A stretch of DNA of 64,000 nucleotides from SHWC01 sp050173345. Its GTDB lineage: Bacteria; Pseudomonadota; Alphaproteobacteria; UBA828. Positions 54,417-63,500 of the stretch are shown in pieces. The notes under the pieces are model-generated. The model was not told the DNA's origin. It saw nothing but the letters and a program-made list of their open reading frames with translations, and did no database searches. The position numbers were made by a program, and so were the translations under genes. The DNA lies in contig JBFXKW010000004.1 of NCBI GenBank assembly GCA_050173345.1, forward strand, positions 210,660-274,659, read 5' to 3'. The first letter of the stretch is position 1; the number at the start of each line of letters is the position of its first letter.

Positions 54417-55705
54417 GGCCGGAGCTGCCCGCTGCCGTGGACCTTGTACTTGTAGGTCGTCAGCTGCTCGACGCCGACCGGGCCGCGCGCGTGCAGCTTG
54501 CTGGTCGAGATGCCGATCTCGGCGCCCATGCCGAACTGGCCGCCATCGTTGAACTGGGTCGAGGCGTTGTGCAGCACGACGCCGGAATCGACCTCGTCGA
54601 GGAAGCGCGCCGCGGCGGCTGCATCCTCGGTCACGATGGTATCGGTGTGATGCGAGCCGTGGGCGTTGACATGCGCGATCGCCTCGTCGAGGCCGGAAAC
54701 CACCTTGACCGCGATGACGGCGTCGAGGAACTCGGTCTCGTAGTCCTCGGGCGCGGCCGGCTTGACGCGCGGATCGGCCGCCAGCGCGGCGGCGTCGCCG
54801 CGCACCTCGCAGCCGGCCTCGAGGAGCGGCATGAGCAGCCCGGCGAGCCGCGGCGCTTGCGCCTGATCGACCAGCAAGGATTCGGCGGCGTTGCAGACGC
54901 CGGTGCGGCGCAGCTTGGAATTGAGCAGGATGCGCTTCGCCATCTCGGGCTCGGCGCCGGCGTGGACGTAGACGTGGCAGATGCCGTCGAGATGGGCGAG
55001 CACCGGGATGCGGCTCTCGTTCTGCACCCGCTCGATCAGCGAACGGCCGCCGCGCGGCACGATCAGGTCGACCTCCTTCTCCATGCGGAGCAGCAGGCCG
55101 ACCGCGGCGCGGTCCGTGGTCGGCACGAGCTGCACCGCGTTGCGCGGCAGGCCGGCCTCGGCGATGCCGTCGCCGAGCGCGGCGACGATCGCGCGCGAGG
55201 AATGGAAGCTGTCCGAGCCGCCGCGCAGGATCACGGCGTTGCCCGACATCAGGCAGAGCGAGCCGGCGTCCGCGGTCACGTTGGGGCGGGATTCGTAGAT
55301 GATGCCGATGACGCCGATCGGCACCGCGACGCGCTCGATGCGGAGCCCGTTCGGCCGCGTCCAGGCGGCGAGCACGCGGCCGACCGGATCGGGCAGCGCG
55401 GCGACCTCCTCGAGGCCCGTGATCATGCCGTCGAGCCGCTTCCGGTCGAGCAGCAGGCGGTCGAGCATGGCGGCGCTGAGGCCCGCCTTGGCGCCGGCCG
55501 CCATGTCCGCCCGGTTGGCCTCGATGATCGTGCCGGCCTGGGCGCGCAGCGCGGACGCCGCGGCGCGCAGCGCGGCGCGCTTCGCCTCGGTGCCGGCGCT
55601 GGCCAGCTCGTGCGCGGCCTCGCGCGCGTTCCGCCCGAGCCTCGCCATCGCGGCGGCAAGCTCGCGATCGGGCTTGTTGTCGGGCGATGCAGCGGGGGCG
55701 TACAT
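54413..55705 (-). CDS. proA: Gamma-glutamyl phosphate reductase
   Basis: NADPH-dependent reduction of glutamyl phosphate to the semialdehyde in proline synthesis. 430 residues of the aldehyde-dehydrogenase superfamily: IGVIGIIYESRPNVTADAG, LIVPRGGRSLIERV, catalytic Cys in LRRTGVCNAAESLLVD, and FNDGGQFGMGAEIGIST near the C-terminus. The ATG overlaps the proB stop (ATGA), the start may lie further in because the first 20 residues are variable. Confidence 0.95.
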   Translation of the reverse strand: MYAPAASPDNKPDRELAAAMARLGRNAREAAHELASAGTEAKRAALRAAASALRAQAGTIIEANRADMAAGAKAGLSAAMLDRLLLDRKRLDGMITGLEEVAALPDPVGRVLAAWTRPNGLRIERVAVPIGVIGIIYESRPNVTADAGSLCLMSGNAVILRGGSDSFHSSRAIVAALGDGIAEAGLPRNAVQLVPTTDRAAVGLLLRMEKEVDLIVPRGGRSLIERVQNESRIPVLAHLDGICHVYVHAGAEPEMAKRILLNSKLRRTGVCNAAESLLVDQAQAPRLAGLLMPLLEAGCEVRGDAAALAADPRVKPAAPEDYETEFLDAVIAVKVVSGLDEAIAHVNAHGSHHTDTIVTEDAAAAARFLDEVDSGVVLHNASTQFNDGGQFGMGAEIGISTSKLHARGPVGVEQLTTYKYKVHGSGQLRP

Positions 55706-56829
55706 CAGAACAACACCAGATCGTCGCGGTGGATCATCTCGTCGCGTCCACGGTAGCCGAGAATCTGCGCGATATCACCGGTCTTGTGGCCGATGATGCG
55801 TGCCGCGTCCGACGCCGAATAGGCGACCAGGCCGCGCCCCGCCTCGCGGCCGTCGGGCCGCTTCACCGAGACGGCATCGCCGCGCTGGAAGTCGCCCTCG
55901 ATGCGCTTGACGCCGGCCGGCAAGAGGCTCCGGCCGCTGGACAAGGCGGCGACCGCGCCGTCGTCGATGACCAGCGCGCCGCTCGGCTTCAGCGCATTGA
56001 CGATCCATTGCTTGCGCGCGGCGAGCGGCGAGGCGCCGGCAACGAACCAGGTGCAGCGCGCGCCGGCCTCGATCGCGCTCAACGGCCGCTCGATGGCGCC
56101 CCGCGCGATCACCATGTGGCAGCCCGCGCCGAGCGCGATGCGGGCTGCGGCAAGCTTGGTGACCATGCCGCCCGAGGCGTCGCTCGAGCGGCTGCCGCCT
56201 GCCATCGCCTCGGTCTCGGGCGTCACCGCATCGACGCGCGGCAGCCAGCGCGCGGCGGGATCGACGCGCGGGTCGGCGCTGTAGAGCCCGTCCACGTCGG
56301 AGAGCAGGACGAGGGTATCCGCCGTCATCATGCCGGCGACGCGCGCGGCGAGCCGGTCATTGTCGCCATAGCGGATCTCCTGCGTCGCCACCGTGTCGTT
56401 CTCGTTGATCACCGGCACCGCGCCGGCGTTGAGCAGCGTGTTGATCGTACTGCGCGCGTTGAGGTAGCGGCGGCGCGCCTCGGTATCGTCGAAGGTGAGC
56501 AGGATCTGGGCCGCGGTGATGCCGTGCCGGCTGAGCGAATCCTGATAGGCGTGCGCCAGCCTGACCTGGCCGCAGGCGGCGGCAGCCTGCTTCTCCTCGA
56601 GCCGGAGCGCGCGGCCGCCGAGCTCGAGCAGCCGCCTTCCGACCGCGATGGCGCCGGACGAGACGATCAGCACGTCCTTGCCGCGCGCCTTGAGCCCGGC
56701 CACGTCTTCGATCAGGCCGTCGAGCCAGGCGCGGCGCAGCTCGCCGCTCTCCTGATCGACGAGCAGCGCCGAGCCGATCTTGACGACGATGCGATGCGCC
56801 TGATCGAGCGAGGGCGTCATCATGGTCAT
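55705..56829 (-). CDS. proB: Glutamate 5-kinase
   Basis: First step of proline synthesis. 374 residues: amino-acid kinase domain (HRIVVKIGSALLV, VSSGAIAVGRRLL, VINENDTVATQEIRYGDND, VLLSDVDGLYSADPR) followed by a C-terminal PUA domain (about residues 285-374) with SLLPAGVKRIEGDFQRGDA. The ATG overlaps the obgE stop. Feedback inhibition by proline is known for the family. Confidence 0.95.
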   Translation of the reverse strand: MTMMTPSLDQAHRIVVKIGSALLVDQESGELRRAWLDGLIEDVAGLKARGKDVLIVSSGAIAVGRRLLELGGRALRLEEKQAAAACGQVRLAHAYQDSLSRHGITAAQILLTFDDTEARRRYLNARSTINTLLNAGAVPVINENDTVATQEIRYGDNDRLAARVAGMMTADTLVLLSDVDGLYSADPRVDPAARWLPRVDAVTPETEAMAGGSRSSDASGGMVTKLAAARIALGAGCHMVIARGAIERPLSAIEAGARCTWFVAGASPLAARKQWIVNALKPSGALVIDDGAVAALSSGRSLLPAGVKRIEGDFQRGDAVSVKRPDGREAGRGLVAYSASDAARIIGHKTGDIAQILGYRGRDEMIHRDDLVLF

Positions 56830-57872
56830 GGCGTCAGCACCTCGGCCGGCTCGCCATGCGTGCGTTCGGCCGCGCGCTCGGCCCGCGCCGCGCTGACATG
56901 GCGATGCACCGCGGCGATCATGGGCCCGAGCCCCTGCCCGCTCGCCGCCGAGATCGGATAGACCTCGGCATGGCAGGCGCGGGCGAGCGCGTCGCGCGCC
57001 CGTTCGATGCTCTCGGCATCGAGCGCGTCGATCTTGTTGAGGCAGACGACCGCTGACTTGGCGGCAAGGCCATGGCCATAGGCTGCAAGCTCGCGGCGCA
57101 CGACCTCGTAGTCCGCAGCCGGGTCGGCGGCGGTGGCGTCGATCAGATGGATCAGCACCGCGCAGCGCTCGACATGGCCGAGAAAGCGGGTGCCGAGGCC
57201 CGCGCCCTCATGGGCACCCTCGATCAGCCCGGGAATGTCGGCGAGCACGAACTCGTCCTCGCCGATCGCGACGACGCCGAGCTGCGGCTTGAGCGTGGTG
57301 AACGGATAGGCGGCGACCTTCGGGCGCGCGGCGCTGAGCCGGCTCAGGAGGGTGGATTTGCCGGCGTTGGGCAGGCCGACCAGGCCGGCATCGGCGAGCA
57401 GCTTGAGGCGCAGCCAGACCCAGCGCTCCTCGCCCGGATAGCCGGGATCGGCGCGGCGCGGCGCGCGGTTGGTGGAGGACTTGTAGTGCGCGTTGCCGAA
57501 GCCGCCATCGCCGCCCTTGGCAAGCCGGCAGGTCGCGCCGGGCGTATCGAGATCGGCGAGCACCGTCTCGCGGTCCTCATCGAGAAGCAGCGTGCCGACC
57601 GGCAGCTTGAGGACGATCGGCTGGGCGTCGGCGCCGGTCCGGTTGGCGCCGCTGCCATTGCCGCCCTTCTTGGCCTTGAAGTGCTGCTGATAGCGATAGT
57701 CGATCAGCGTGTTGAGCGAGGGGTCGGCGACCGCGACCACGTCGCCGCCGCGGCCGCCATCGCCGCCGTCCGGGCCGCCGCGCGGGACGAACTTCTCGCG
57801 GCGGAAGCTCAGGCAGCCATTGCCGCCGTCGCCGCTCCGCACATAGACCTTGGCTTCATCGAGAAAGTTCAT
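56826..57872 (-). CDS. obgE: Obg GTPase (CgtA)
   Basis: Ribosome-associated GTPase needed for 50S assembly, linked to stringent response. About 348 residues: Obg fold with glycine-rich stretches (YVRSGDGGNGCLSF, GGPDGGDGGRGG, AKGGDGGFGNAHYKSS), G domain (GLPNAGKSTLL, DIPGLIEGAHEG, NKID, ISAASGQG), and a short C-terminal tail. The ATG at 57872 fits MNFLDEAKVYV; a GTG two codons earlier is also in frame. The terminator between rpmA and obgE suggests partial separation of the units. proB overlaps its stop. Confidence 0.96.
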   Translation of the reverse strand: MNFLDEAKVYVRSGDGGNGCLSFRREKFVPRGGPDGGDGGRGGDVVAVADPSLNTLIDYRYQQHFKAKKGGNGSGANRTGADAQPIVLKLPVGTLLLDEDRETVLADLDTPGATCRLAKGGDGGFGNAHYKSSTNRAPRRADPGYPGEERWVWLRLKLLADAGLVGLPNAGKSTLLSRLSAARPKVAAYPFTTLKPQLGVVAIGEDEFVLADIPGLIEGAHEGAGLGTRFLGHVERCAVLIHLIDATAADPAADYEVVRRELAAYGHGLAAKSAVVCLNKIDALDAESIERARDALARACHAEVYPISAASGQGLGPMIAAVHRHVSAARAERAAERTHGEPAEVLTP

Positions 57873-57901
57873 CGCCACGCCCCGGATGCACCCGGCTCAA
57901 C

Positions 57902-57929
57902 AAAAAAGGGGAGCGGCCCGCCGCTCCCC
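57902..57929 (-). terminator. Rho-independent terminator after rpmA
   Basis: On the minus strand GGGGAGCGG-CGGG-CCGCTCCCC (57929-57908) forms a 9-bp GC-rich stem with a 4-nt loop followed by TTTTTTG (57907-57901). It lies in the 87-nt gap between rpmA and obgE, so rplU-rpmA transcripts should mostly end here and obgE would depend on read-through or another start. Confidence 0.85.
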
Positions 57930-57959
57930 CGTGTCGAACGGGCGACGGGCGGCCGGCGC

Positions 57960-58238
57960 TCAGCTCGTCGGCTCCGCGGCCGCGCCCACCGGCTCCACCG
58001 AAACCACGGTCCGATCGCCGCTCTTGCGCGCGAAGCTCACCCGGCCCTCGACCAGCGCGAACAGCGTGTGGTCCTTGCCGAGGCCGACATTCGCGCCCGG
58101 ATGCCATTTGGTGCCGCGCTGGCGCGCGATGATGTTGCCCGGAACCACGAGCTCGCCGCCGAAGCGCTTGATGCCGAGCCGCCTGCCGGCCGTATCGCGC
58201 CCGTTGCGCGAGCTGCCGCCTGCCTTCTTGTGTGCCAT
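57960..58238 (-). CDS. rpmA: 50S ribosomal protein L27
   Basis: L27 lies near the peptidyl-transferase centre. 92 residues: AHKKAGGSSRNGRDTAGRRLG, GNIIARQRGTKWHPGANVG and a variable acidic tail. The N-terminus begins MAHKKAGG, with no cleaved extension. 36 nt after rplU; followed by the terminator at 57902-57929. Confidence 0.97.
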   Translation of the reverse strand: MAHKKAGGSSRNGRDTAGRRLGIKRFGGELVVPGNIIARQRGTKWHPGANVGLGKDHTLFALVEGRVSFARKSGDRTVVSVEPVGAAAEPTS

Positions 58239-58274
58239 GGCCCTAGTTCCTCTCGGTCGCCGCCGCCTTGCGGC

Positions 58275-58589
58275 TCACGGCCCGGAAATCCCGTCGATCC
58301 GCAGCAGCGTCAGATTCTGCCGGTGACCGGTCCGCCGGCGATAGTTCTTGCGCCGGCGCTTCTTGAAGATGATCACCTTCTCGCCGCGGCGATGCTCCAC
58401 CACGGTGGCCGCGACGCGGGCGCCATCGACCAGCGGCGTGCCGATCCGCGTGGCGTCTCCGCCGCCGAGCGCGAGCACCTCGGCGATCTCGAGCGTGGCG
58501 CCGGCCTCGACCGGCAGGCGCTCGACCTCGATCACGTCGTTCGGCTCGACCCGATACTGCTTGCCGCCGGTCCTGATGACAGCGTACAT
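58275..58589 (-). CDS. rplU: 50S ribosomal protein L21
   Basis: L21 binds 23S rRNA in the 50S subunit. 104 residues: MYAVIRTGGKQYRV start, VIFKKRRRKNYRRRTGHRQ and the LTLLRIDGI end are typical. The ATG at 58589 is set by homology; the frame runs 16 codons further upstream. Promoter at 58661-58688, and the pair rplU-rpmA is one unit. Confidence 0.97.
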   Translation of the reverse strand: MYAVIRTGGKQYRVEPNDVIEVERLPVEAGATLEIAEVLALGGGDATRIGTPLVDGARVAATVVEHRRGEKVIIFKKRRRKNYRRRTGHRQNLTLLRIDGISGP

Positions 58590-58660
58590 GACTTTGCGTC
58601 CGATCCAATGCAATACGCGGTGTAGCGCGCGGGGCAAAGCACCGGCGCGGCGTGGGCGGC

Positions 58661-58688
58661 ACTATACAGCCGGCCTGCGGGCTGTCAA
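58661..58688 (-). promoter_or_regulatory. Strong sigma-70 promoter for rplU-rpmA
   Basis: On the minus strand TTGACA (58688-58683), 16-nt spacer, TATAGT (58666-58661): a perfect -35 and a 5/6 -10, the closest to consensus in the window. The spacer itself is a small palindrome (GCCCGCAGGCCGGCTG). Transcription would start near 58654, about 65 nt before the L21 start. Confidence 0.8.
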
Positions 58689-58727
58689 TCGGCGTGATCG
58701 GGTGTGCCAGGATGGTTTTCAAGCCGT

Positions 58728-58880
58728 GGCCATGTGCCCGGACATGGCCGGATCGAGGCGGCTTGCCGACTGTGATGCATGAACATCTTGTGGCGAGAAT
58801 GCCACACCAGGTTTTAACCAACGCCTCGTGAACGCAAATACCTTTGCGGCGAAAGATGTAGAATGGTAAACCATTTACCA
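58728..58880. promoter_or_regulatory. Three inverted repeats in the rplU-tolC intergenic region
   Basis: GGCCATGT-gcccgg-ACATGGCC (58728-58749), TGTGGC-gagaat-GCCACA (58789-58806) and TGGTAAA-cca-TTTACCA (58864-58880). They are all perfect and differ in sequence, so they may be targets of different regulators or folding parts of a long tolC leader. The gap from 58590 to 59033 (444 nt) holds these, the rplU promoter and no gene that can be supported. Confidence 0.5.
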
Positions 58881-59033
58881 CAAAGAGGCAGCGTCAACGG
58901 GAGCATCTCGTCGGCGAATATGCGGACGCTCGGCCGGTGGCATTCGCAGAAGTTAATGACCATCACGTCATACGCTGGTCACGAAGCCACGGTACGAGAG
59001 ACGCATCCAGACGACAGTAGTCGGAGGTCCAGG

Positions 59034-60404
59034 ATGTCGCGATTGGGGAGCAAGTTAACGGGCTTGGTTGCGGGGTTTGCGATCCTTGCCGGCATCGGCG
59101 TTGCCGATGCGACGGCGGCCAGCCTGCAGGAAAGCGTCAGCAAGGCGGTAGCCACGCATCCGCGGATCGGCGCCTTGAAGAGCAACCGCGATGCGATCGA
59201 CCATGAGCTGAGGCAGGCCCGTGGCCTTTACCTGCCGCAGGTCGATCTCCGTGCCGCCGTCGGCCCGGAATGGAGCGACAGCCCGGGCACGCGGGCGCGC
59301 GACACCAACAGCACCTGGGATACGCGCAAGGAGAGCTCGATCATCCTGCAGCAGCGCATCTTCGACGGCTTCGAGGCCGATAGCGAAGTGGCGCAGCAGA
59401 AGGCGCGGTCGAAGTCGGCCTCCTACCGCGTCAGCGAGTCGGCGCAGTTCACCGGCCTGGATGCGGTCGAAGCCCATATCGAGGTGCTGCGCTTCCGCAA
59501 GCTGATCGAGGCCGCCGAGCGGAACGTCGAGATCCATCGCAGCTATCTCGGCCGCGTCAGGGAGCGGACGGAGAGCGGCGCAGGCACGACGGACGAATCG
59601 GCCCAGGCCCAGTCGCGCCTGGATGCCGCCGAGGCGATCCTCACCGACAACATCAAGGGGCTGCGCGACGCCGAGGCGAAGTACATCAACATCGTCGGCG
59701 ATGCGCCGACGGAGCTTGACGACGTGCCCCTGCCGCTGGCCGCGCTGCCGGCCGATATCGACAACGCACTCCTGCTGCTGGCCAAGAACCCGACCGTGAA
59801 GATCACGGATGCGGACATCGAGACCACGGAAGCGCTGATCGGCCTGGCCGAGTCGCGCTTCTATCCGCACATCAACCTCGAGCTCAGCGGCCGCTGGGAC
59901 GACGATCTCGACGGCATCGAGGGCCGCGACCGCGACGCCATCGCGCTCGTCGTGCTGCGTTGGAACCTCTATCGCGGCGGTATCGACACCGCCAATCGCA
60001 ACGAGGCGGTCGAGCGGCGCGCCGAGGCGCGCAACAACCGCCTCGTCGCGGTGCGCAACTTCGAGGAGGAGATGCGCAATTCGTGGGCTCAGTTCGAGGC
60101 CGAGAGCAGGCGCTCCGAACTGCTCGCGAGCGCGGTCGAGCAGAACGTCATCTTCCGCGACGCCTACAGCGAGCAGTTCGACCTCGGCACCCGCAGCCTG
60201 CTCGACCTGTTGGACGCCGAGAACGAGCTCTACTCGAACACCTCGCAGCAGCTCACCGCCGAGTATGCGCGCCGCTTCGCAGCATACAGGATCCTCGCGG
60301 TCGGCGGCGAACTGCTGCAGATGCTCAACGTCGCGCAGCCCGAGCAGGCGACCCCGCATCCGGCCGACGAGGGCTTCGACGTCTTCGGATCGTCCATGAT
60401 GTAG
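59034..60404 (+). CDS. tolC: TolC-family outer-membrane channel of a type I secretion system
   Basis: 456 residues: signal peptide (KLTGLVAGFAILAGIGVADA, cleavage near ATAA), then the duplicated outer-membrane efflux domain of helices and strands: YLPQVDLRAAVGPEWSD, the long helices rich in Glu/Ala/Arg, ESRFYPHINLELSGRWDD, and the C-terminal helix with RSLLDLLDAENELYSNTSQQ. This last motif is typical of TolC/AggA/LapE proteins that export type I substrates. ATG at 59034 has GGAGGT 5 nt upstream; the upstream frame to 58863 is not protein-like. The partner ABC transporter and adaptor are not in the window. The convergent neighbour is an RTX protein. Confidence 0.9.
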   Translation: MSRLGSKLTGLVAGFAILAGIGVADATAASLQESVSKAVATHPRIGALKSNRDAIDHELRQARGLYLPQVDLRAAVGPEWSDSPGTRARDTNSTWDTRKESSIILQQRIFDGFEADSEVAQQKARSKSASYRVSESAQFTGLDAVEAHIEVLRFRKLIEAAERNVEIHRSYLGRVRERTESGAGTTDESAQAQSRLDAAEAILTDNIKGLRDAEAKYINIVGDAPTELDDVPLPLAALPADIDNALLLLAKNPTVKITDADIETTEALIGLAESRFYPHINLELSGRWDDDLDGIEGRDRDAIALVVLRWNLYRGGIDTANRNEAVERRAEARNNRLVAVRNFEEEMRNSWAQFEAESRRSELLASAVEQNVIFRDAYSEQFDLGTRSLLDLLDAENELYSNTSQQLTAEYARRFAAYRILAVGGELLQMLNVAQPEQATPHPADEGFDVFGSSMM

Positions 60405-60431
60405 CGCCGCCTTCCGGCAAGCGAGAGAAGC

Positions 60432-60463
60432 GAAACGGCCCGGTGGGAACACCGGGCCGTTTC
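60432..60463. terminator. Hairpin terminator, tolC side
   Basis: Perfect 14-bp stem GAAACGGCCCGGTG (60432-60445) / CACCGGGCCGTTTC (60450-60463) with a GGAA loop. A/T ends on both arms (AAA and TTT) make it usable in either direction; it lies 28 nt after the tolC stop. Confidence 0.8.
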
Positions 60464-60493
60464 AGTTTGGTCCCATCTCCTTCGCAGATAGCA

Positions 60494-60525
60494 AATGGGG
60501 CGGCGCCGAAAGGCCCCGCCCCATT
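60494..60525. terminator. Hairpin terminator, adhesin side
   Basis: Arms AATGGGGCGG (60494-60503) and CCGCCCCATT (60516-60525) with an inner GCC-GAAA-GGC stem. It lies 25 nt past the stop of the minus-strand adhesin gene, so each converging gene has a hairpin of its own. Confidence 0.75.
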
Positions 60526-60549
60526 GCTTGATCGCGCCCGCTGCGAAGA

Positions 60550-63500
60550 TCAGGTCGTCACGATGTCATTCAGCCGGATATCGTCTTCGACCCTCACGGT
60601 GACGTTGACGCCATTGTAGACCGTGCTGAAATCGTTGAAGCCGTTGCCGGACCCGGCGTTGCTCCAATCGCCGCCGGTGAGCTCCACCTTGTCGCCCGCA
60701 TTGCCGACGATGTAGAGCAGCGCCGAATCACCCGAGTCGTCGGTGATATCGAGCACGCTCTGGGCATCGAGAACGACCTTGGTGCCCTGGAACTCGCCCG
60801 CGGTGTGCTCCTCGGTCAGCAGCAGCGCCTCGATGTTGCGGACCTTGTCGTCGAGGCCCGAGATGGTCGTGAAGTCCACCGTGGTGACGAGGTTCGCAGA
60901 CACCGACTGTGCCGGCCCGCTGAAGCCCGGGTACATCGCGTTGAAGACGGCGACGGCGCCGTCGTCGATGCGCAGGATGTCGAAGCCGCTGCCGCCGTCG
61001 ATCCGCGTGTCATCGGCATCCCACACCAGGATGTCGTCGCCGCCGCTGGCGGTCAGCCGATCCGCCCCGTTGCCCGAGCCGGAGTCGCCGGTATCCGGCC
61101 CGCCGTTCAGGATATCGGTGCCGTTGCTGCCGTTGAGCGAGTCGTTGCCCTCCAGCCCGGCGAGATAGCTGAAGGTGCTGGACGACGGATCGGACAGGCT
61201 GTCGGCATTGCTCGACCCCGGATCGGTGCCGTCGGTCGAGGCGGTCTTGGCCTGGATCACCCCGTTGATGTCGCCGCCGCCCGGCGGGTTGATCACCGCG
61301 GTGAACGCAACACGGGCCGAACCGCCGCCAGGCGTGGCATCAAGCTGGGTGGTGCCGGAGCCCTGGATCGTCACGCCTTCGATCGAGAAATCCGTGACGT
61401 TGATGGAGGACGACGTGCCGCCACCATGCTCGAACGCCACGAAATAGTCGTGGTCGGTCGCGATGTCCCAACCGGTCTGAGACAGGAAGCTCTGGCTCTG
61501 CCCGGTGCCCGCATGGGCAAAGAGCTGGGCATAGGCATGCATCGGCCCATCGAAGGTCGAGGAGTCGTTGTCGGCCTTCTGCACGAAGGTCAGGATCGAG
61601 CGCTGCACCCCCGAGTTCGTGTTGGTGACGATCTCGCCGTTGAGCACGCCCGGCGAGCCGGCATCGAGGATCGTGCCGGTGCCGGTGCCGTCCGCGAGCG
61701 AGGCGTTGACCGGGTTCGCCAGCGAGAGCGTGAAGCTCTCATTGCCCTCGGTCACGGCGTCGGTCTTGCTCTGCACCGTCACGAACGCGCTGGTCTGGCC
61801 CGGCGCGAAGGTGACGACCGTGCCGTCGATCGAGTTGAAGTCGGTGCCCTCGGTCGCGGTGCCCGAGCTCGAGTTGACCGTGACCGTGCTGGTCACCCCG
61901 CTCACCGCGCCGGCGCGGGTGATCTCGAAGACGAGCTGGTTGCCTTCGAGCGCCACCGCATCGCCGATGGAGAGGGTGGGACCGGCCACGTTGACGGTCA
62001 GCGAGCCGTTGAGCGGATCGCCGTCGCCATCGACCACGACGTAGCTGAAGTCCTCGACCCCGCTCGCACCGCTGGTCGGCGCCACATAGTTGTAGATGCC
62101 GGTCGCGAAGTCGACCGAGATCGTGCCGCCGAGCGCGGTGGTGAACTCGACGCCGCTGTCGTCCGCGTAGATGGTCTGCGGGCCGCCGCTCGCCTGGAAG
62201 GTGAACGAGTAGACGGCGACGAGGCCATCGGCGCCGGCCTCGGGCACGGCCGAATCTGCCCCGGGGCCGTCGATCAGGTCGTCATCAACGAAGAGGTTGC
62301 CCGACACGGTGTTCTCGCCGGTGATCTCGCCGAAGCCGGCGACGATGCCCTGCGCGCCGGCCTCGTCGCTGATGTTGACGACCGAGCCGTTGACCAGGCC
62401 GTCGTCGGTGCGGTCGAGATCGTTCTGGTAGGTGCTCTCGACCGTGATGCCGACCGTCTTGATGGTCAGGTTCGGGATGTCCGGCGTGTTGTTGACCGAA
62501 TCCGTCACGTTGCCATAAAGCGCCTCGACGTTCTGCGCGGTCGGATCGAACCCGCCAGCGCCCTGGTTGTTGGCACCGTCGGTGAGCAGGAAGACGCGGT
62601 TGTCGGCGTTGCCGACGTTGATCGGGTCGATCACCGAGCCGATGATGGTCTGGTTGTCGCTCGACACCGTGCCGAGCGAACCATTGAACCAGTCGGCCAC
62701 GGCGTCGAGGCCGCCTTCATAGCGCGTGCTGCCGCCGTCGGACCATTCGTCGGACGCCTTGACGGTGTTGAAGAAGGCTTCCACGCCCGCGAGCGCAGCG
62801 GCCGCCGAGGCGAAGGTCGTGACCGTCACGGCCGGATGGACCGTGCCGCCGGAGCGGTCGCCATGGAAGGCGGCGACCATGACCGGGCCGTTGACCCCGG
62901 CATCGACCGCCTGCTGGAGCGTGGTCTTGAGCGCCTCGATCGCAACGTCGAGCCGCGTGACATCGTCGCCGCTGCCCGGGCCGCCGGCATCGACCACCGT
63001 GTCCATGCTGATCGAAACGTCGATCACGAAGGCGACATTGACGTCGTTCATGCCGGAGTCGATCGAGGCCGCCTTGACGATCTCGCCGCTGCCCGGCGCA
63101 TCGTCGAGCACGTTGACGGTCAGGCTGCCGGTGGCGGTGTCGCCGGTGGCGTCCTGCACCGTGTAGCTGAAGCCGAGCTGGATCATGTCGGCACCCTCGG
63201 CCTCGCCCTCGTCGGGATGGTCGATCGGACCCTTCTGCTCGTAGGTGAAGCTGACCTGCGCGCCCGAGCCGCTGCCGGTGATGTTGGCAGTCAGGGTCGC
63301 CACGACCTGGCCGTCATGCGGCCCGCCCTGCACGATACCTTCGAGCGTGAGGCCGTCGCTCGAGACCTGCCACGCCACCGGGTAGCCGCCCGAGGTGAGC
63401 GTGCCGAGCGCCGGGTCGCCGCCTTCGGTGTCGATCGCGGTCACCGAGGTCGACCAGGCGAACGGGGAAACCGCGTGCGGGCCGTCCGGGCCGAAGCTCA

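Noticed and set aside
58816..58830. A CtrA binding site (TTAACCA) upstream of tolC
   Set aside because: Only one half-site matches; the second TTAA at the expected 7-nt spacing is missing.
58863..59033. A longer TolC starting at 58863
   Set aside because: The extra 57 residues have no signal-peptide character, include the inverted repeat, and the ATG at 59034 has GGAGGT 5 nt upstream followed by a proper signal peptide.
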